18,370 bases of DNA from Lachnospiraceae bacterium UBA3632. Lineage in GTDB: Bacteria; Bacillota; Clostridia; Lachnospirales; Lachnospiraceae. The position numbers and the translations under genes were made by a program. Positions 7,150 through 15,560 of this stretch are shown here, piece by piece. Below the pieces are notes generated by a model. That model searched no databases. It was not told the origin of the DNA and saw nothing but the letters and a program-made list of their open reading frames with translations. The stretch lies in NCBI GenBank assembly GCA_002373975.1, contig DFKZ01000075.1:1-18370 (forward strand), read 5' to 3'. How positions within the stretch are numbered: the stretch's first letter is position 1; every line of letters begins with the position of its first letter.

Positions 7150-9354
7150 ATGGACATCAGATACAACGAAAGATCAAGGACTTTTACGATAACGGCCGGT
7201 GATTCCTCTTACGTTATAGGCATAGCGGACAAAGAGGGATTTATCGGTCATGTTTATTACGGGGCGGCAATCGCGGAGGAGCCGATGTATTTACTTAGGA
7301 TCGACGAACCTCCCTTCGTTCCGACCAAGAACAACCGCGACAGGGGTTCCTTTATGGATACATTTCCCTGCGAATTCCCGGGGAACGGACTGGGAGATTA
7401 CAGAGACGGCGCAGTGGAAGTGATCGATGCCGGCGGGCACCGCGCCATAAAGCTTACATATGAAGGGCATAATATAATCGACGGAAAGCCGGCCCTTGCC
7501 GGGCTGCCGGCCACATTCGAAACTGATGGAGCAAGGGCAAAGACCCTTGAAATATACGCAAAAGATGAGGCACTTAACGTCAAAGCGGTGCTCAGATATT
7601 CGGTGTTTGAGGACAGCGATGCCATCATCAGAAGTACAGAGCTTATAAACGAATCCGCAACACCGGTCCTTATCACCAAGATCATGTCAGCATCTTTGGA
7701 TATGGACAGTGAGGATTTTGAATTCTTATCCCTTCACGGCTCATGGGCAAGGGAGAGGCAGATAGATATAAGACCCATAGGATACGGCAAGACAAGTGTG
7801 GGCTCGGTGAAGGGTGAATCTTCCCATCAGGAGCACCCGTTTATGGCTCTTATAGAAAAGGGAAGTACCCAGGAAAAGGGAAGAGTGTACGGTTTCAGTT
7901 TTGTCTACTCCGGAAACTTCCTGGCTCAGGCCGAAAAGACTCAGTTCGATTCGGTGAGAGTGATGATGGGTATCAATCCTCAGGGATTCAAGTGGGAACT
8001 TAAGCCCGGAGACAGTTTCCAATCCCCCGAGGTGGTCATGGTCTATTCGGACTGCGGCCTCGGAAAGATGAGCCGCACCTATCACGATCTGTACAGGGGA
8101 CATCTTATAAGGAGCCCCTATAAGGATAAGGAGCGCCCCATTCTTATCAACAACTGGGAAGCGACTTATTTCGATTTCAACACCGAAAAGCTTCTTGACA
8201 TCGCAAGGGAGGCCAAAAAATCCGGTATCGAGATGCTGGTAATGGACGATGGCTGGTTTGGACGCAGGAATGACGACAATTCATCCCTCGGAGACTGGAA
8301 CGTCAATGAAGAAAAACTTCCGGGCGGGCTTAAATACCTTGTGGATGAAGTTAACAAGATAGGGCTGAAATTCGGTATATGGATGGAGCCCGAGATGATA
8401 TCGCCCGATTCGGACCTTTACAGGGCACATCCCGACTGGGCAATACAGATCCCCGGAAGGGAAGGAGTGCGCTCCCGAAACCAATATGTCCTCGACCTTA
8501 CAAGAAAAGAAGTGCTTGAGCACACATGGAACAGCATCAAAACCGTGCTCAGCAGTGCCAACATCGAGTATCTTAAATGGGATATGAACCGTCAGATCAC
8601 CGATATCGGAAGCGCGGAGCTTGGACGAGACAACCAGGGCGAGCTCAGCCACAGGTATATGCTTGCGGTGTACAAGCTGCAGGAAAGACTTGTAAAGGAG
8701 TTTCCCAACCTTTTGCTCGAGAACTGTTCCGGCGGAGGAGCGAGATTCGACGCAGGAATGCTTTATTACAGTCCTCAGATATGGTGCTCGGATGATACCG
8801 ATGCCATTGAAAGGCTCGGAATACAGGAAGGAACCGCTATTGTCTACCCTCTGAGCTCTATGGGTGCCCATGTGTCGGATTGCCCCAACCACACGGTTGG
8901 AAGAGTCACACCCTTTGAGACCAGAGGAAACGTAGCCCTTGCCGGCACCTTCGGATATGAGCTGGACATCACAAAGATCCCTCAGGAAGACAGAGATATG
9001 ATTCCCTTCCAGACCGCCACTTATCATAAGTACAATAAACTGGTAAGATCAGGCGATTATTACAGAGTGGCTTCCTTCAGAGAGAATCATTATTACGACT
9101 GCTTCGGCGTGGTGAGCAAGGATAAGTCGGAGGCACTGTTTACCTTCGTACAGGTGATGGGAAGGCCGAATTATCACAGCAGGGTAATAAGGATCCCGGG
9201 CCTTTTGCCCGATGTAAAATACGTGGTTGAAGGTGTCTCGGAGGAACCGGAAGAATGGTTAGGAAGCACACTTGAGAAGGCAGGATTAAGGATCGGAAAC
9301 CTCTGGGGTGATTATAAATCCCTCCTCATTCATATAAGTAAAGCGGATGACTGA
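7150..9354 (+). CDS. GH36 alpha-galactosidase
   Basis: A 734-residue cytoplasmic enzyme removing alpha-1,6-galactose from galactomanno- and raffinose-type oligosaccharides by a retaining mechanism. Residues 1-about 330 form the beta-rich N-terminal domain. The (beta/alpha)8 barrel follows, with NNWEATYFDF, LVMDDGWFGRR, KFGIWMEPEMI and YLKWDMNR (nucleophile Asp478). LLENCSGGGARFD and WCSDDTDA (acid/base Asp548) complete it. The two catalytic positions and the length match the tetrameric bacterial GH36 group. AAAGGA (7134-7139) lies 10 bases upstream. A LacI gene follows after 61 bases and is probably cotranscribed. In this locus the enzyme would strip galactose so the mannan phosphorylases can act. 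No signal peptide is present. Confidence 0.95.
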   Translation: MDIRYNERSRTFTITAGDSSYVIGIADKEGFIGHVYYGAAIAEEPMYLLRIDEPPFVPTKNNRDRGSFMDTFPCEFPGNGLGDYRDGAVEVIDAGGHRAIKLTYEGHNIIDGKPALAGLPATFETDGARAKTLEIYAKDEALNVKAVLRYSVFEDSDAIIRSTELINESATPVLITKIMSASLDMDSEDFEFLSLHGSWARERQIDIRPIGYGKTSVGSVKGESSHQEHPFMALIEKGSTQEKGRVYGFSFVYSGNFLAQAEKTQFDSVRVMMGINPQGFKWELKPGDSFQSPEVVMVYSDCGLGKMSRTYHDLYRGHLIRSPYKDKERPILINNWEATYFDFNTEKLLDIAREAKKSGIEMLVMDDGWFGRRNDDNSSLGDWNVNEEKLPGGLKYLVDEVNKIGLKFGIWMEPEMISPDSDLYRAHPDWAIQIPGREGVRSRNQYVLDLTRKEVLEHTWNSIKTVLSSANIEYLKWDMNRQITDIGSAELGRDNQGELSHRYMLAVYKLQERLVKEFPNLLLENCSGGGARFDAGMLYYSPQIWCSDDTDAIERLGIQEGTAIVYPLSSMGAHVSDCPNHTVGRVTPFETRGNVALAGTFGYELDITKIPQEDRDMIPFQTATYHKYNKLVRSGDYYRVASFRENHYYDCFGVVSKDKSEALFTFVQVMGRPNYHSRVIRIPGLLPDVKYVVEGVSEEPEEWLGSTLEKAGLRIGNLWGDYKSLLIHISKADD

Positions 9355-9370
9355 TGCAGAGGAAGGATCA

Positions 9371-9387
9371 CAGACGGAAAAAGTCTG
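9371..9387 (+). other. Small intercistronic hairpin between the GH36 and lacI-type genes
   Basis: CAGAC-N7-GTCTG forms a 5-pair stem in the 61-base gap. It has no U-tract and so is not a terminator. Confidence 0.3.
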
Positions 9388-9415
9388 AAGGAAGTTTGAT
9401 GCCGGGAGAATGGAG

Positions 9416-10435
9416 ATGTCAAAAAAGGTTAAGCTCTCAGATATAGCGGAAAAAGTCGGAGTCAGCGTAGTGACAGTATCAAAGGCTCTTTCGGGACAAA
9501 AGGGAGTGAGTGATAAGGTCAGGGATGAGATAATCCGTCTTGCCGACGAAATGGGATATGTGCAGCCCTCCGTTGCCAGAGCCCGCGAGAAGACCGTCAG
9601 CTACAGCATAGGTGTCGTAATACAGGAGGGCTATCTGGGAGAGGCATCCTTTTACTGGCAGATGTATCAGCAGATATCCCAGCGTGCTCTGGAAAGGGGA
9701 AGCTTTTCCATGCTGGAGGTGATAGATGATGCCATGGAGGAGAGGCTTATCCTACCCAAACTCGCTACTGGGAAAAAGACCGACGGAATAGTCGTTATCG
9801 GTCCCCTTGGTGATAAATACCTGGGAAAGCTGATAAACGAAACGGACATTCCCATGATATTCATGGACTTTGCCGATAAGAAGCAGCGCGAGGACTGCGT
9901 GATATCCGACAGTTTTTACGGCGCTTATTACATGACCAATTACCTTATGGATATGGGGCATTCAAGGATCGCTTACGTGGGGACCGTAGGGACCACAGGC
10001 TCCATTACGGACAGGTATCTTGGATATATGAGGTCGCTTATCGAGCACGGCATTACGCCCAGAAAAGAGTGGCTGATCGATGATCGTGATACAGCAAGCG
10101 GGGAGATAGGGGAGAATAATAAGCTGAAGCTCCCCAGGGAAATGCCCACGGCCTTTTTCTGCAACTGCGATCTGACTGCGGGAATACTGATCAACAAGCT
10201 TAAAAAGGAAGGGTATCGCGTGCCCGAGGATATCTCCGTGGCAGGATTTGATGATTTTATCTACAGTGGTCTGTGCGATACCGAGATCACTACCTACGCA
10301 GTGGATATACATGAAATGGCTGCAAGGACCATCAACACTCTTATCAAAAAGATAAGCGGTGAGCATTATGATAAAGGAACCCAGGTGGTTACCGGAAGGA
10401 TAGTGGTAAAGGACAGCGTGAGAAGAATAAGGTAG
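9416..10435 (+). CDS. LacI/GalR-family regulator, probable controller of the mannan-oligosaccharide locus
   Basis: I choose ATG 9416 because GGGAG (9404-9408) sits 7 bases away, whereas ATG 9410 is only one base from it. This gives 339 residues. Residues 5-28 are the helix-turn-helix (VKLSDIAEKVGVSVVTVSKAL). The hinge region reads PSVARAREKT, so the Leu normally found at the minor-groove wedge position appears to be Arg57. The effector domain ends with VAGFDDFIYSGL and a normal C-terminus. It lies between the alpha-galactosidase gene and the GH130 operon. The natural inference is control of both, sensing a mannose- or galactose-containing oligosaccharide; this is not shown by sequence. Confidence 0.9.
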   Translation: MSKKVKLSDIAEKVGVSVVTVSKALSGQKGVSDKVRDEIIRLADEMGYVQPSVARAREKTVSYSIGVVIQEGYLGEASFYWQMYQQISQRALERGSFSMLEVIDDAMEERLILPKLATGKKTDGIVVIGPLGDKYLGKLINETDIPMIFMDFADKKQREDCVISDSFYGAYYMTNYLMDMGHSRIAYVGTVGTTGSITDRYLGYMRSLIEHGITPRKEWLIDDRDTASGEIGENNKLKLPREMPTAFFCNCDLTAGILINKLKKEGYRVPEDISVAGFDDFIYSGLCDTEITTYAVDIHEMAARTINTLIKKISGEHYDKGTQVVTGRIVVKDSVRRIR

Positions 10436-10525
10436 GAAAAGACCGATAAAAAAAGATATGGTTAGAAAGATAAGGCAGAAATACAGGAAAAATGGAAGTA
10501 AGAGGCAAAAAAGAGCAGTGATAAG

Positions 10526-10559
10526 TTAAATTTAAGTTAACAGTAGATTAAATTTAAGT
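10526..10559. repeat. Two direct copies of TTAAATTTAAGT, 22 bases apart, upstream of the GH130 promoter
   Basis: Identical 12-base copies lie at 10526-10537 and 10548-10559, two helical turns apart, 44-77 bases upstream of the -35 box. Each contains the palindrome TTAAATTTAA. TTTAAGTAA (10553-10561) occurs inverted as TTACTTAAA at 7078-7086 in the GH36 promoter region. AT-richness makes chance similarity possible. The rest of 10436-10602 is purine-rich with no gene. Confidence 0.35.
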
Positions 10560-10602
10560 AAGAATATATAAAAAACTCCCGAATTATTAAACATTTTCAC
10601 AA

Positions 10603-10631
10603 TTGTCTGCCAAAGCCATCGCGATTATATT
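10603..10631 (+). promoter_or_regulatory. SigA-like promoter of the GH130 operon with a CpG palindrome in its spacer
   Basis: TTGTCT (10603-10608), a 17-base spacer and TATATT (10626-10631) lie 76 bases before the phosphorylase start. The spacer ends in the perfect 8-base palindrome ATCGCGAT (10618-10625). Centred on CG, this is a plausible LacI-family half-site pair where a repressor would block RNA polymerase. Confidence 0.55.
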
Positions 10632-10707
10632 GTATACATACAAAGCAGCGCTCACGAAGGGCGCAGGTAAACAGCAAATGAACCTACATGACAAAAGGAG
10701 AATCAAA

Positions 10708-11733
10708 ATGAGTGAAATTAAGATGATCGCACCCGCAGTACCCAATATTCCCTGGCAGGATAAGCCCGAAAAGCCCATTGTAGGCGCACCTATATGGCGC
10801 TATACCGAGAACCCCATAATCAACCGCAACCCCATTGAGGGCGTTGCCAGGATATTCAACAGCGCGGTAGTTCCCTATGAGGGAGCGTTTGTAGGCGTGT
10901 TCCGCGGAGAGCAGACCAACGGTATCTCCTTTATCTACTTCGGAAGAAGCAAGGACGGAATACACTGGGATTTTGATAAGGATAAGATCGCATTCAAGGA
11001 TGAGGACGGAAACGACTTCATGCCCAGATATGCTTACGATCCCCGCCTTGTTAAGATCGAGGATACATATTATGCCATCTGGTGCCAGGACTTTTACGGA
11101 GCAGCCATCGGAATGGCAAAGACAAAGGACTTCAAGACATGGACCCGCATCGAGAATCCTTTTATTCCTTTCAACAGAAATGCAGTGCTTTTCCCCAGAA
11201 AGATAAACGGAATGTACAAGATGCTCAGCCGCCCTTCAGATTCCGGTCACACACCTTTCGGAGACATCTTCATTTCCGAGAGCCCTGACCTTGAGTACTG
11301 GGGACATCATCGTCACGTTATGGGACGCAACGGATTCTGGTGGGAGTCCCTCAAGATCGGAGGAGGCGCAGCACCTATCGAGACAAGCGAAGGCTGGCTT
11401 GTATTCTATCACGGCGTGAGCGGCACCTGCAACGGTTATGTATATTCCATCGGTGGAGCGATCCTCGATCTTGATGAGCCTTCAAAGGTTCTTTACAGAT
11501 GTGAGAATTTCCTTCTCACTCCCGAAGAGTGGTACGAGGAGAGAGGTTTCGTTCCCAATGTATGCTTCCCCTGCGCTACCATCCATGATCCCGAGAGCGG
11601 AAAGATCGCGCTTTACTACGGCTGCGCAGACAGCTATGTGGGCATGGCATTCTGCTACTTTGATGAGATCGTTCAGTATATCAAGGATCACAGCTCTGTA
11701 GATAACAGCGACACAGAACTCGGCAGATGCTGA
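10708..11733 (+). CDS. GH130_2 beta-1,4-mannooligosaccharide phosphorylase
   Basis: A 341-residue cytoplasmic five-bladed beta-propeller enzyme. It phosphorolyses beta-1,4-manno-oligosaccharides from the non-reducing end to mannose 1-phosphate and a shortened chain. RYAYDPRLVKIEDTYY holds the single catalytic acid, Asp111. NAVLFPRKINGMYKMLSRP and the GGGAAPIET...YHGV stretch carry phosphate- and sugar-binding residues typical of the family. The short N-terminus and FWWESLKIGGG pattern place it in subfamily 2 (the RaMP2-like group) rather than with the second GH130 in this locus. AAGGAG (10695-10700), 7 bases before ATG 10708, fixes the start. A longer frame from TTG 10603 would begin inside the promoter. 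It is the first gene of the operon. Confidence 0.93.
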   Translation: MSEIKMIAPAVPNIPWQDKPEKPIVGAPIWRYTENPIINRNPIEGVARIFNSAVVPYEGAFVGVFRGEQTNGISFIYFGRSKDGIHWDFDKDKIAFKDEDGNDFMPRYAYDPRLVKIEDTYYAIWCQDFYGAAIGMAKTKDFKTWTRIENPFIPFNRNAVLFPRKINGMYKMLSRPSDSGHTPFGDIFISESPDLEYWGHHRHVMGRNGFWWESLKIGGGAAPIETSEGWLVFYHGVSGTCNGYVYSIGGAILDLDEPSKVLYRCENFLLTPEEWYEERGFVPNVCFPCATIHDPESGKIALYYGCADSYVGMAFCYFDEIVQYIKDHSSVDNSDTELGRC

Positions 11734-11818
11734 TGTTGATCGCGCAGAGCACTTCACAATGTGACCGAAAGAATGATGCCCTGACGCATAGTACAGATGC
11801 GAGGAAGGAGGCTCTAAT

Positions 11819-13057
11819 ATGGACCTTAGAACCATGTCAGATGAAATGAAGGAACATCTCCTCAAAGATATTGTTCCCTTCTGGAGAAGGCTGAGGGATG
11901 ATGAATACGGCGGATATTACGGATTTATGTCCTATGATCTTGCGACCGATAAAAAGGCCGAGAAGGGATGTATCCTAAACAGCCGTATAACCTGGTTTTT
12001 CAGTAATGTTTTTCTCCTCTATAAAACCGGTCTGATCGAATATGATGATTTTGAAAAATACGGATACACATATCTCGATATCAGAAAAGAGGCTATGCAC
12101 GCATTCAGCTTCCTCGCAGATAAATGTATCGATAAGGAAAACGGCGGAGTGTTCTGGTCGCTTAACTATGACGGCACTCCGGGCGACACCACCAAGCATA
12201 CCTACAATCAGGCTTTCTGCATCTATGCACTTGCCTCATATTATGACGCCACAAAGGATGAGCGCGCCATAAAGCTCGCCAAAGAGCTTGTGGATGTGGT
12301 GGAGAATAAATGCAGGGACGAGGGCGGATATCTTGAGGCAAGAAAGATCGATTTTACCCCGGAATCAAACGAGAAGCTGTCGGAAAATGGAGTGATGGCT
12401 GACCGCACGATGAACACGCTGCTGCATGTGTTTGAAGCATACAGCGAGCTTTACCGGGTCACTCAGGATCCTTTTATAGGAGAGAGACTTGAGTGGATGA
12501 TGGATGCCTTTGCGGAAAAGATGTATAATCCCGCGCTCCACAGGCAGGAAGTCTTTTTCGATAACGATTACAATTCGATCATAGACCTTTATTCCTACGG
12601 ACATGACATCGAAACATCCTGGCTTATAGACAGGGGAGTAAAGATCCTCGGAAAGAAGGAATACGCCCAAAAGATGTATCCCATCACAATGGATCTTGCA
12701 TCGAATGTTTACAAGGTGGCTTTCGACGGAAGGTCATTGGCTAACGAGTGCGACAAAGGAGTCGTGAACGAAGGAAGAGTATGGTGGGTTCAGGCGGAGA
12801 GCGTGCTGGGATTTCTTAACGCCGCATTTATGGATCCAACCCGCCCGGAGTACATGAAGGCAGCTTTTGCGCAGTGGAATTTCATCAAAGAATATGTGAT
12901 CGATAAGAGAAAAGGATCTCACGAATGGTACGCGCTGGTGGACAAAGAAGGAAAGCCCATAGAAGGGATCCCCATCGTGGAACCCTGGAAGTGCCCTTAT
13001 CATAACGGCAGAATGTGCATCGAAGTGATAAAGAAAAACGCAGGGATACATATTTGA
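11819..13057 (+). CDS. Cellobiose 2-epimerase (acts on mannobiose to give mannosylglucose)
   Basis: A 412-residue (alpha/alpha)6-barrel enzyme of the AGE/cellobiose-2-epimerase family. It interconverts glucose and mannose at the reducing end of beta-1,4-disaccharides. NSRITWFFS (Arg56), TLLHVFEAY (His203), YGHDIETSWL (His262 and Glu265), NEGRVWWVQAE and the C-terminal CPYHNGRM (His395) match the Arg and three His positions needed for proton transfer in characterised enzymes. AGGAAGGAG (11802-11810), 8 bases before the ATG, is a strong ribosome site. Lying between the two GH130 genes, it links them: mannobiose left by the first becomes mannosylglucose for the second. Normal length, no signal peptide. 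Confidence 0.94.
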   Translation: MDLRTMSDEMKEHLLKDIVPFWRRLRDDEYGGYYGFMSYDLATDKKAEKGCILNSRITWFFSNVFLLYKTGLIEYDDFEKYGYTYLDIRKEAMHAFSFLADKCIDKENGGVFWSLNYDGTPGDTTKHTYNQAFCIYALASYYDATKDERAIKLAKELVDVVENKCRDEGGYLEARKIDFTPESNEKLSENGVMADRTMNTLLHVFEAYSELYRVTQDPFIGERLEWMMDAFAEKMYNPALHRQEVFFDNDYNSIIDLYSYGHDIETSWLIDRGVKILGKKEYAQKMYPITMDLASNVYKVAFDGRSLANECDKGVVNEGRVWWVQAESVLGFLNAAFMDPTRPEYMKAAFAQWNFIKEYVIDKRKGSHEWYALVDKEGKPIEGIPIVEPWKCPYHNGRMCIEVIKKNAGIHI

Positions 13058-13069
13058 GCTTGCGAAGCT
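13057..13069 (+). other. Small stem-loop overlapping the epimerase stop codon
   Basis: AGCTT-gcg-AAGCT is followed by TTTTATT. With only five pairs it is a weak pause or attenuator at best. The remaining gap to the next gene (to 13143) is AT-rich and shows only the AAGGAAAG ribosome site at 13133-13140. Confidence 0.3.
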
Positions 13070-13143
13070 TTTATTAAGCGAAAGAGATAAACAGAAATCT
13101 TTTTATTTGATAAATATAACAGAGTTATTTAGAAGGAAAGATC

Positions 13144-14313
13144 ATGATACACGAAAAATATTATGAACTTCAGAAGGAAGTTGACGCACTCACATCAAGA
13201 AAAAATAAGAAATCTTCATTTTATAACGGGATATATGACAGATATGAATACCCCGTGCTCACAAGAGAGATGATCCCGGTGATATGGAAATATGACATCT
13301 GCAAAGAGACAAACCCGTTCTTTATGGAGCGGCTCGGAGTGAACGCAACCTTCAATTCGGGCGCCATCTATCTTAACGGAAAGTACTATCTTGTGGCGCG
13401 CGTTGAGGGAAATGACAGAAAATCATTCTTTGCGGTGGCAGAGTCCGATAACGGCGTGGATGGGTTTAAGTTCCGGGATTATCCCATACTTCTTCCCGAT
13501 ACCTGTCCGGAAGAGACCAATGTATACGATATGAGACTCACGAAGCATGAGGACGGATACATTTACGGCGTGTTCTGCTCCGAGAGCAAGGATACCACGG
13601 TGAACGACCTGTCTGCAGCCACAGCGGCAGCAGGCATCGTCCGCACTAAGGATCTTGAGAACTGGGAGAGGCTTGATAACCTGAAGACTCTCCGGTCGCC
13701 TCAGCAGAGAAATGTGGTGCTTCATCCGGAATTTGTGAACGGGAAGTATGCATTCTACACCCGTCCCATGGATGACTTTATCGAGACAGGAAGTGGCGGA
13801 GGTGTGGGATTCGGCCTTTGCGACGATATCGAGCATGCTGTTATCGACGAAGAAAAGATGACATCACTCCGCAAATATCACACCATCACCGAAGCCAAGA
13901 ACGGTGCGGGTGCCGTACCGATAAAGACAGACAGAGGATGGATCCATATTGCCCACGGAGTAAGAAATACTGCGGCCGGACTTCGCTATGTCATCTATGC
14001 TTTTGCGACGGATCTGAATGACCCTTCAAAGGTTATCGCAGAGCCTTCCGGAATGCTCATAGGACCAAGGGACTGGGAGAGAGTGGGAGATGTGTCCAAT
14101 GTCGTGTTCACAAACGGCGCTATCGTGAACGACAATAATGAAGTGTTCATTTATTATGCCGCATCAGACACAAGGCTCCATGTGGCGACAACCACCATAG
14201 ACAAGCTGGTGGATTACGTGTTTAACACTCCCTCCGACCCCGGAAGAAGCGTGGAATGCGTAGCGCAAAGATGCGAGCTGATCAGGAAAAACCTTGAGCT
14301 GCTCGGTAAATAG
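13144..14313 (+). CDS. GH130_1 4-O-beta-D-mannosyl-D-glucose phosphorylase
   Basis: A 389-residue cytoplasmic enzyme splitting beta-1,4-mannosylglucose with phosphate into mannose 1-phosphate and glucose. The longer N-terminal region before the propeller and NVYDMRLTKHEDG, with catalytic Asp129, match the mannosylglucose phosphorylase subgroup. RNVVLHPEFVNGKYAFYTRP and GAGAVPIKTDRGWIHIAHG carry the phosphate- and sugar-binding segments. The length agrees with subfamily 1 and exceeds the other GH130 here by 48 residues. AAGGAAAG, 3 bases before the ATG, is the ribosome site. Following the epimerase gene, it completes the known mannobiose to mannosylglucose to mannose 1-phosphate route. Confidence 0.93.
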   Translation: MIHEKYYELQKEVDALTSRKNKKSSFYNGIYDRYEYPVLTREMIPVIWKYDICKETNPFFMERLGVNATFNSGAIYLNGKYYLVARVEGNDRKSFFAVAESDNGVDGFKFRDYPILLPDTCPEETNVYDMRLTKHEDGYIYGVFCSESKDTTVNDLSAATAAAGIVRTKDLENWERLDNLKTLRSPQQRNVVLHPEFVNGKYAFYTRPMDDFIETGSGGGVGFGLCDDIEHAVIDEEKMTSLRKYHTITEAKNGAGAVPIKTDRGWIHIAHGVRNTAAGLRYVIYAFATDLNDPSKVIAEPSGMLIGPRDWERVGDVSNVVFTNGAIVNDNNEVFIYYAASDTRLHVATTTIDKLVDYVFNTPSDPGRSVECVAQRCELIRKNLELLGK

Positions 14314-14327
14314 AATATGATTAATTG

Positions 14328-14379
14328 CCTTCCCCTTGAGAGGAAGGAGCCGGACACCCACGATTTTTGATCGACGGGT
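14328..14379 (+). other. Two stem-loops in the leader of the CE2 gene
   Basis: CCTTCC (14328-14333) pairs with GGAAGG (14342-14347). Then ACCC plus CGAT (14356-14364) pair with ATCG plus GGGT (14370-14379), with a bulge, across a T-run. Both sit in the 94-base gap between the phosphorylase and the acetylesterase, upstream of two poor ribosome sites (GAGGTG 14391, AAAGGTG 14398). They may tune the translation or mRNA stability of the distal genes. Confidence 0.4.
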
Positions 14380-14407
14380 AGCCGACGGATGAGGTGTAAA
14401 GGTGTAA

Positions 14408-15514
14408 ATGAAAACGATATCTCCTTCAAACCCCGCATTCACTTACAGCGGCCGCATAGATTTTACGACCCCCGAAGCGCCTGTATTTATTTATGCTGCC
14501 AGCTTTTTAAGGATAAAGTTCACCGGAAAAGAATGCAGGATAATTGCCAAAAACCATCACTGCTGGGCGAAGAATTCGCTCGGCATTTTCCTTGACGGTG
14601 TGCAGGGAAAGATCGATCTTTTTGATGATGATAAAGAGCATATTTATGATCTTAAAACGAACTGCATCCGCACGGAGAATGGTAAGCTTTTTGCGGATGA
14701 TGATCATTTCGCGAATATGGATGACGGCGAACATGAACTCATGCTTTTCAAGCGCCAGGACGGCGGGCAGCATTATGTGACATTCCTCGGGCTTGAGATA
14801 GAGGACGGCGGATCGGTAAACGCGACGGAAGCACTTCCTTCAAAAAAGCTGGAAGTGATAGGCGACAGCGTATCCTGCGGTGAAGTATGTGAAGCAACAG
14901 ACTGCGTGGCATCGCCGGATCCCGAAAATAACGAGGGACGTTTTTCCAACAGCTGGTATTCTTATTCCTGGCAGGTGGCAAGAGCCCTTGATATGGAGCT
15001 TCACGACACATCTCAGGGAGGGATATCGCTTCTGGACGGAACGGGATGGTTTAACGGACCTGACGATCTGAGGGGAGTCGAGTCCTGTTACAGGAAGCTG
15101 AAATATAATCCGCCTCTCGGTGAGAACGAATGGGACTGCCGCCTGTGGATCCCGGATGTGATCGTGATCGCTATAGGCCAAAACGACGCAAGCCCCGTGG
15201 ACATAATGAAGGAAGATTACGAAAGCTCCGAGTCGAAGCATTGGAGAGCGCAGTATGAAGTCCTCATAAAGAGACTTCGAGGGCTTTATCCGGACGCTGT
15301 GATCGTGTGTGCCACAACGCTTCTTATGCATGATCCTTCCTGGGATAAGGCGATAGATGAAGTTGTGAAAAAGATCACGGCAGAAGATCAAAACGCCGGG
15401 GTTTATCACTTTATGTACAAACGGAACGGAGCGGCTACTCCCGGGCATCCGAGGATATCGGAACATAATGAAATGGCCGCGGAATTGGCTCATTTTTTAA
15501 AGAATCTAACTTAG
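14408..15514 (+). CDS. CE2-family carbohydrate acetylesterase
   Basis: A 368-residue cytoplasmic esterase removing acetyl groups from manno-oligosaccharides. Residues 1-about 140 form the beta-sandwich domain typical of CE2 and the rest is an SGNH hydrolase domain. Key parts are IGDSVSCGE (Ser154 nucleophile), SQGGIS (oxyanion Gly), IGQND (Asn259) and GHPRISEH (His347). Position -3 from His347 is Thr rather than Asp, consistent with the Ser-His dyad known for CE2. In the Roseburia mannan pathway CE2 removes 3-, 4- and 6-O-acetyls and works with CE17, whose homologue follows here. The ATG at 14408 has only imperfect ribosome sites (AAAGGTG 3 bases away, GAGGTG 11 bases away). Confidence 0.9.
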   Translation: MKTISPSNPAFTYSGRIDFTTPEAPVFIYAASFLRIKFTGKECRIIAKNHHCWAKNSLGIFLDGVQGKIDLFDDDKEHIYDLKTNCIRTENGKLFADDDHFANMDDGEHELMLFKRQDGGQHYVTFLGLEIEDGGSVNATEALPSKKLEVIGDSVSCGEVCEATDCVASPDPENNEGRFSNSWYSYSWQVARALDMELHDTSQGGISLLDGTGWFNGPDDLRGVESCYRKLKYNPPLGENEWDCRLWIPDVIVIAIGQNDASPVDIMKEDYESSESKHWRAQYEVLIKRLRGLYPDAVIVCATTLLMHDPSWDKAIDEVVKKITAEDQNAGVYHFMYKRNGAATPGHPRISEHNEMAAELAHFLKNLT

Positions 15515-15560
15515 TGACGGTATGAACATGATAGTTCCAAATTGACTATTTTACTTCCGC

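Noticed and set aside
8281..9027. 248-residue antisense ORF opposite the GH36 barrel
   Set aside because: It overlaps the catalytic core of the alpha-galactosidase and has no recognisable features of its own.
10603..10707. TTG start extending the GH130_2 protein by 35 residues
   Set aside because: The extension begins at the -35 hexamer of a good promoter; ATG 10708 has AAGGAG at 7 bases and matches family N-termini.
13057..13075. Rho-independent terminator after the epimerase
   Set aside because: There are only five pairs and a broken T-run. The next gene belongs to the same pathway and probably to the same transcript.
14840..15493. 217-residue antisense ORF opposite the CE2 gene
   Set aside because: It is a shadow of the esterase frame; the composition (many His, Arg, Ile) is typical of reverse-strand translation.
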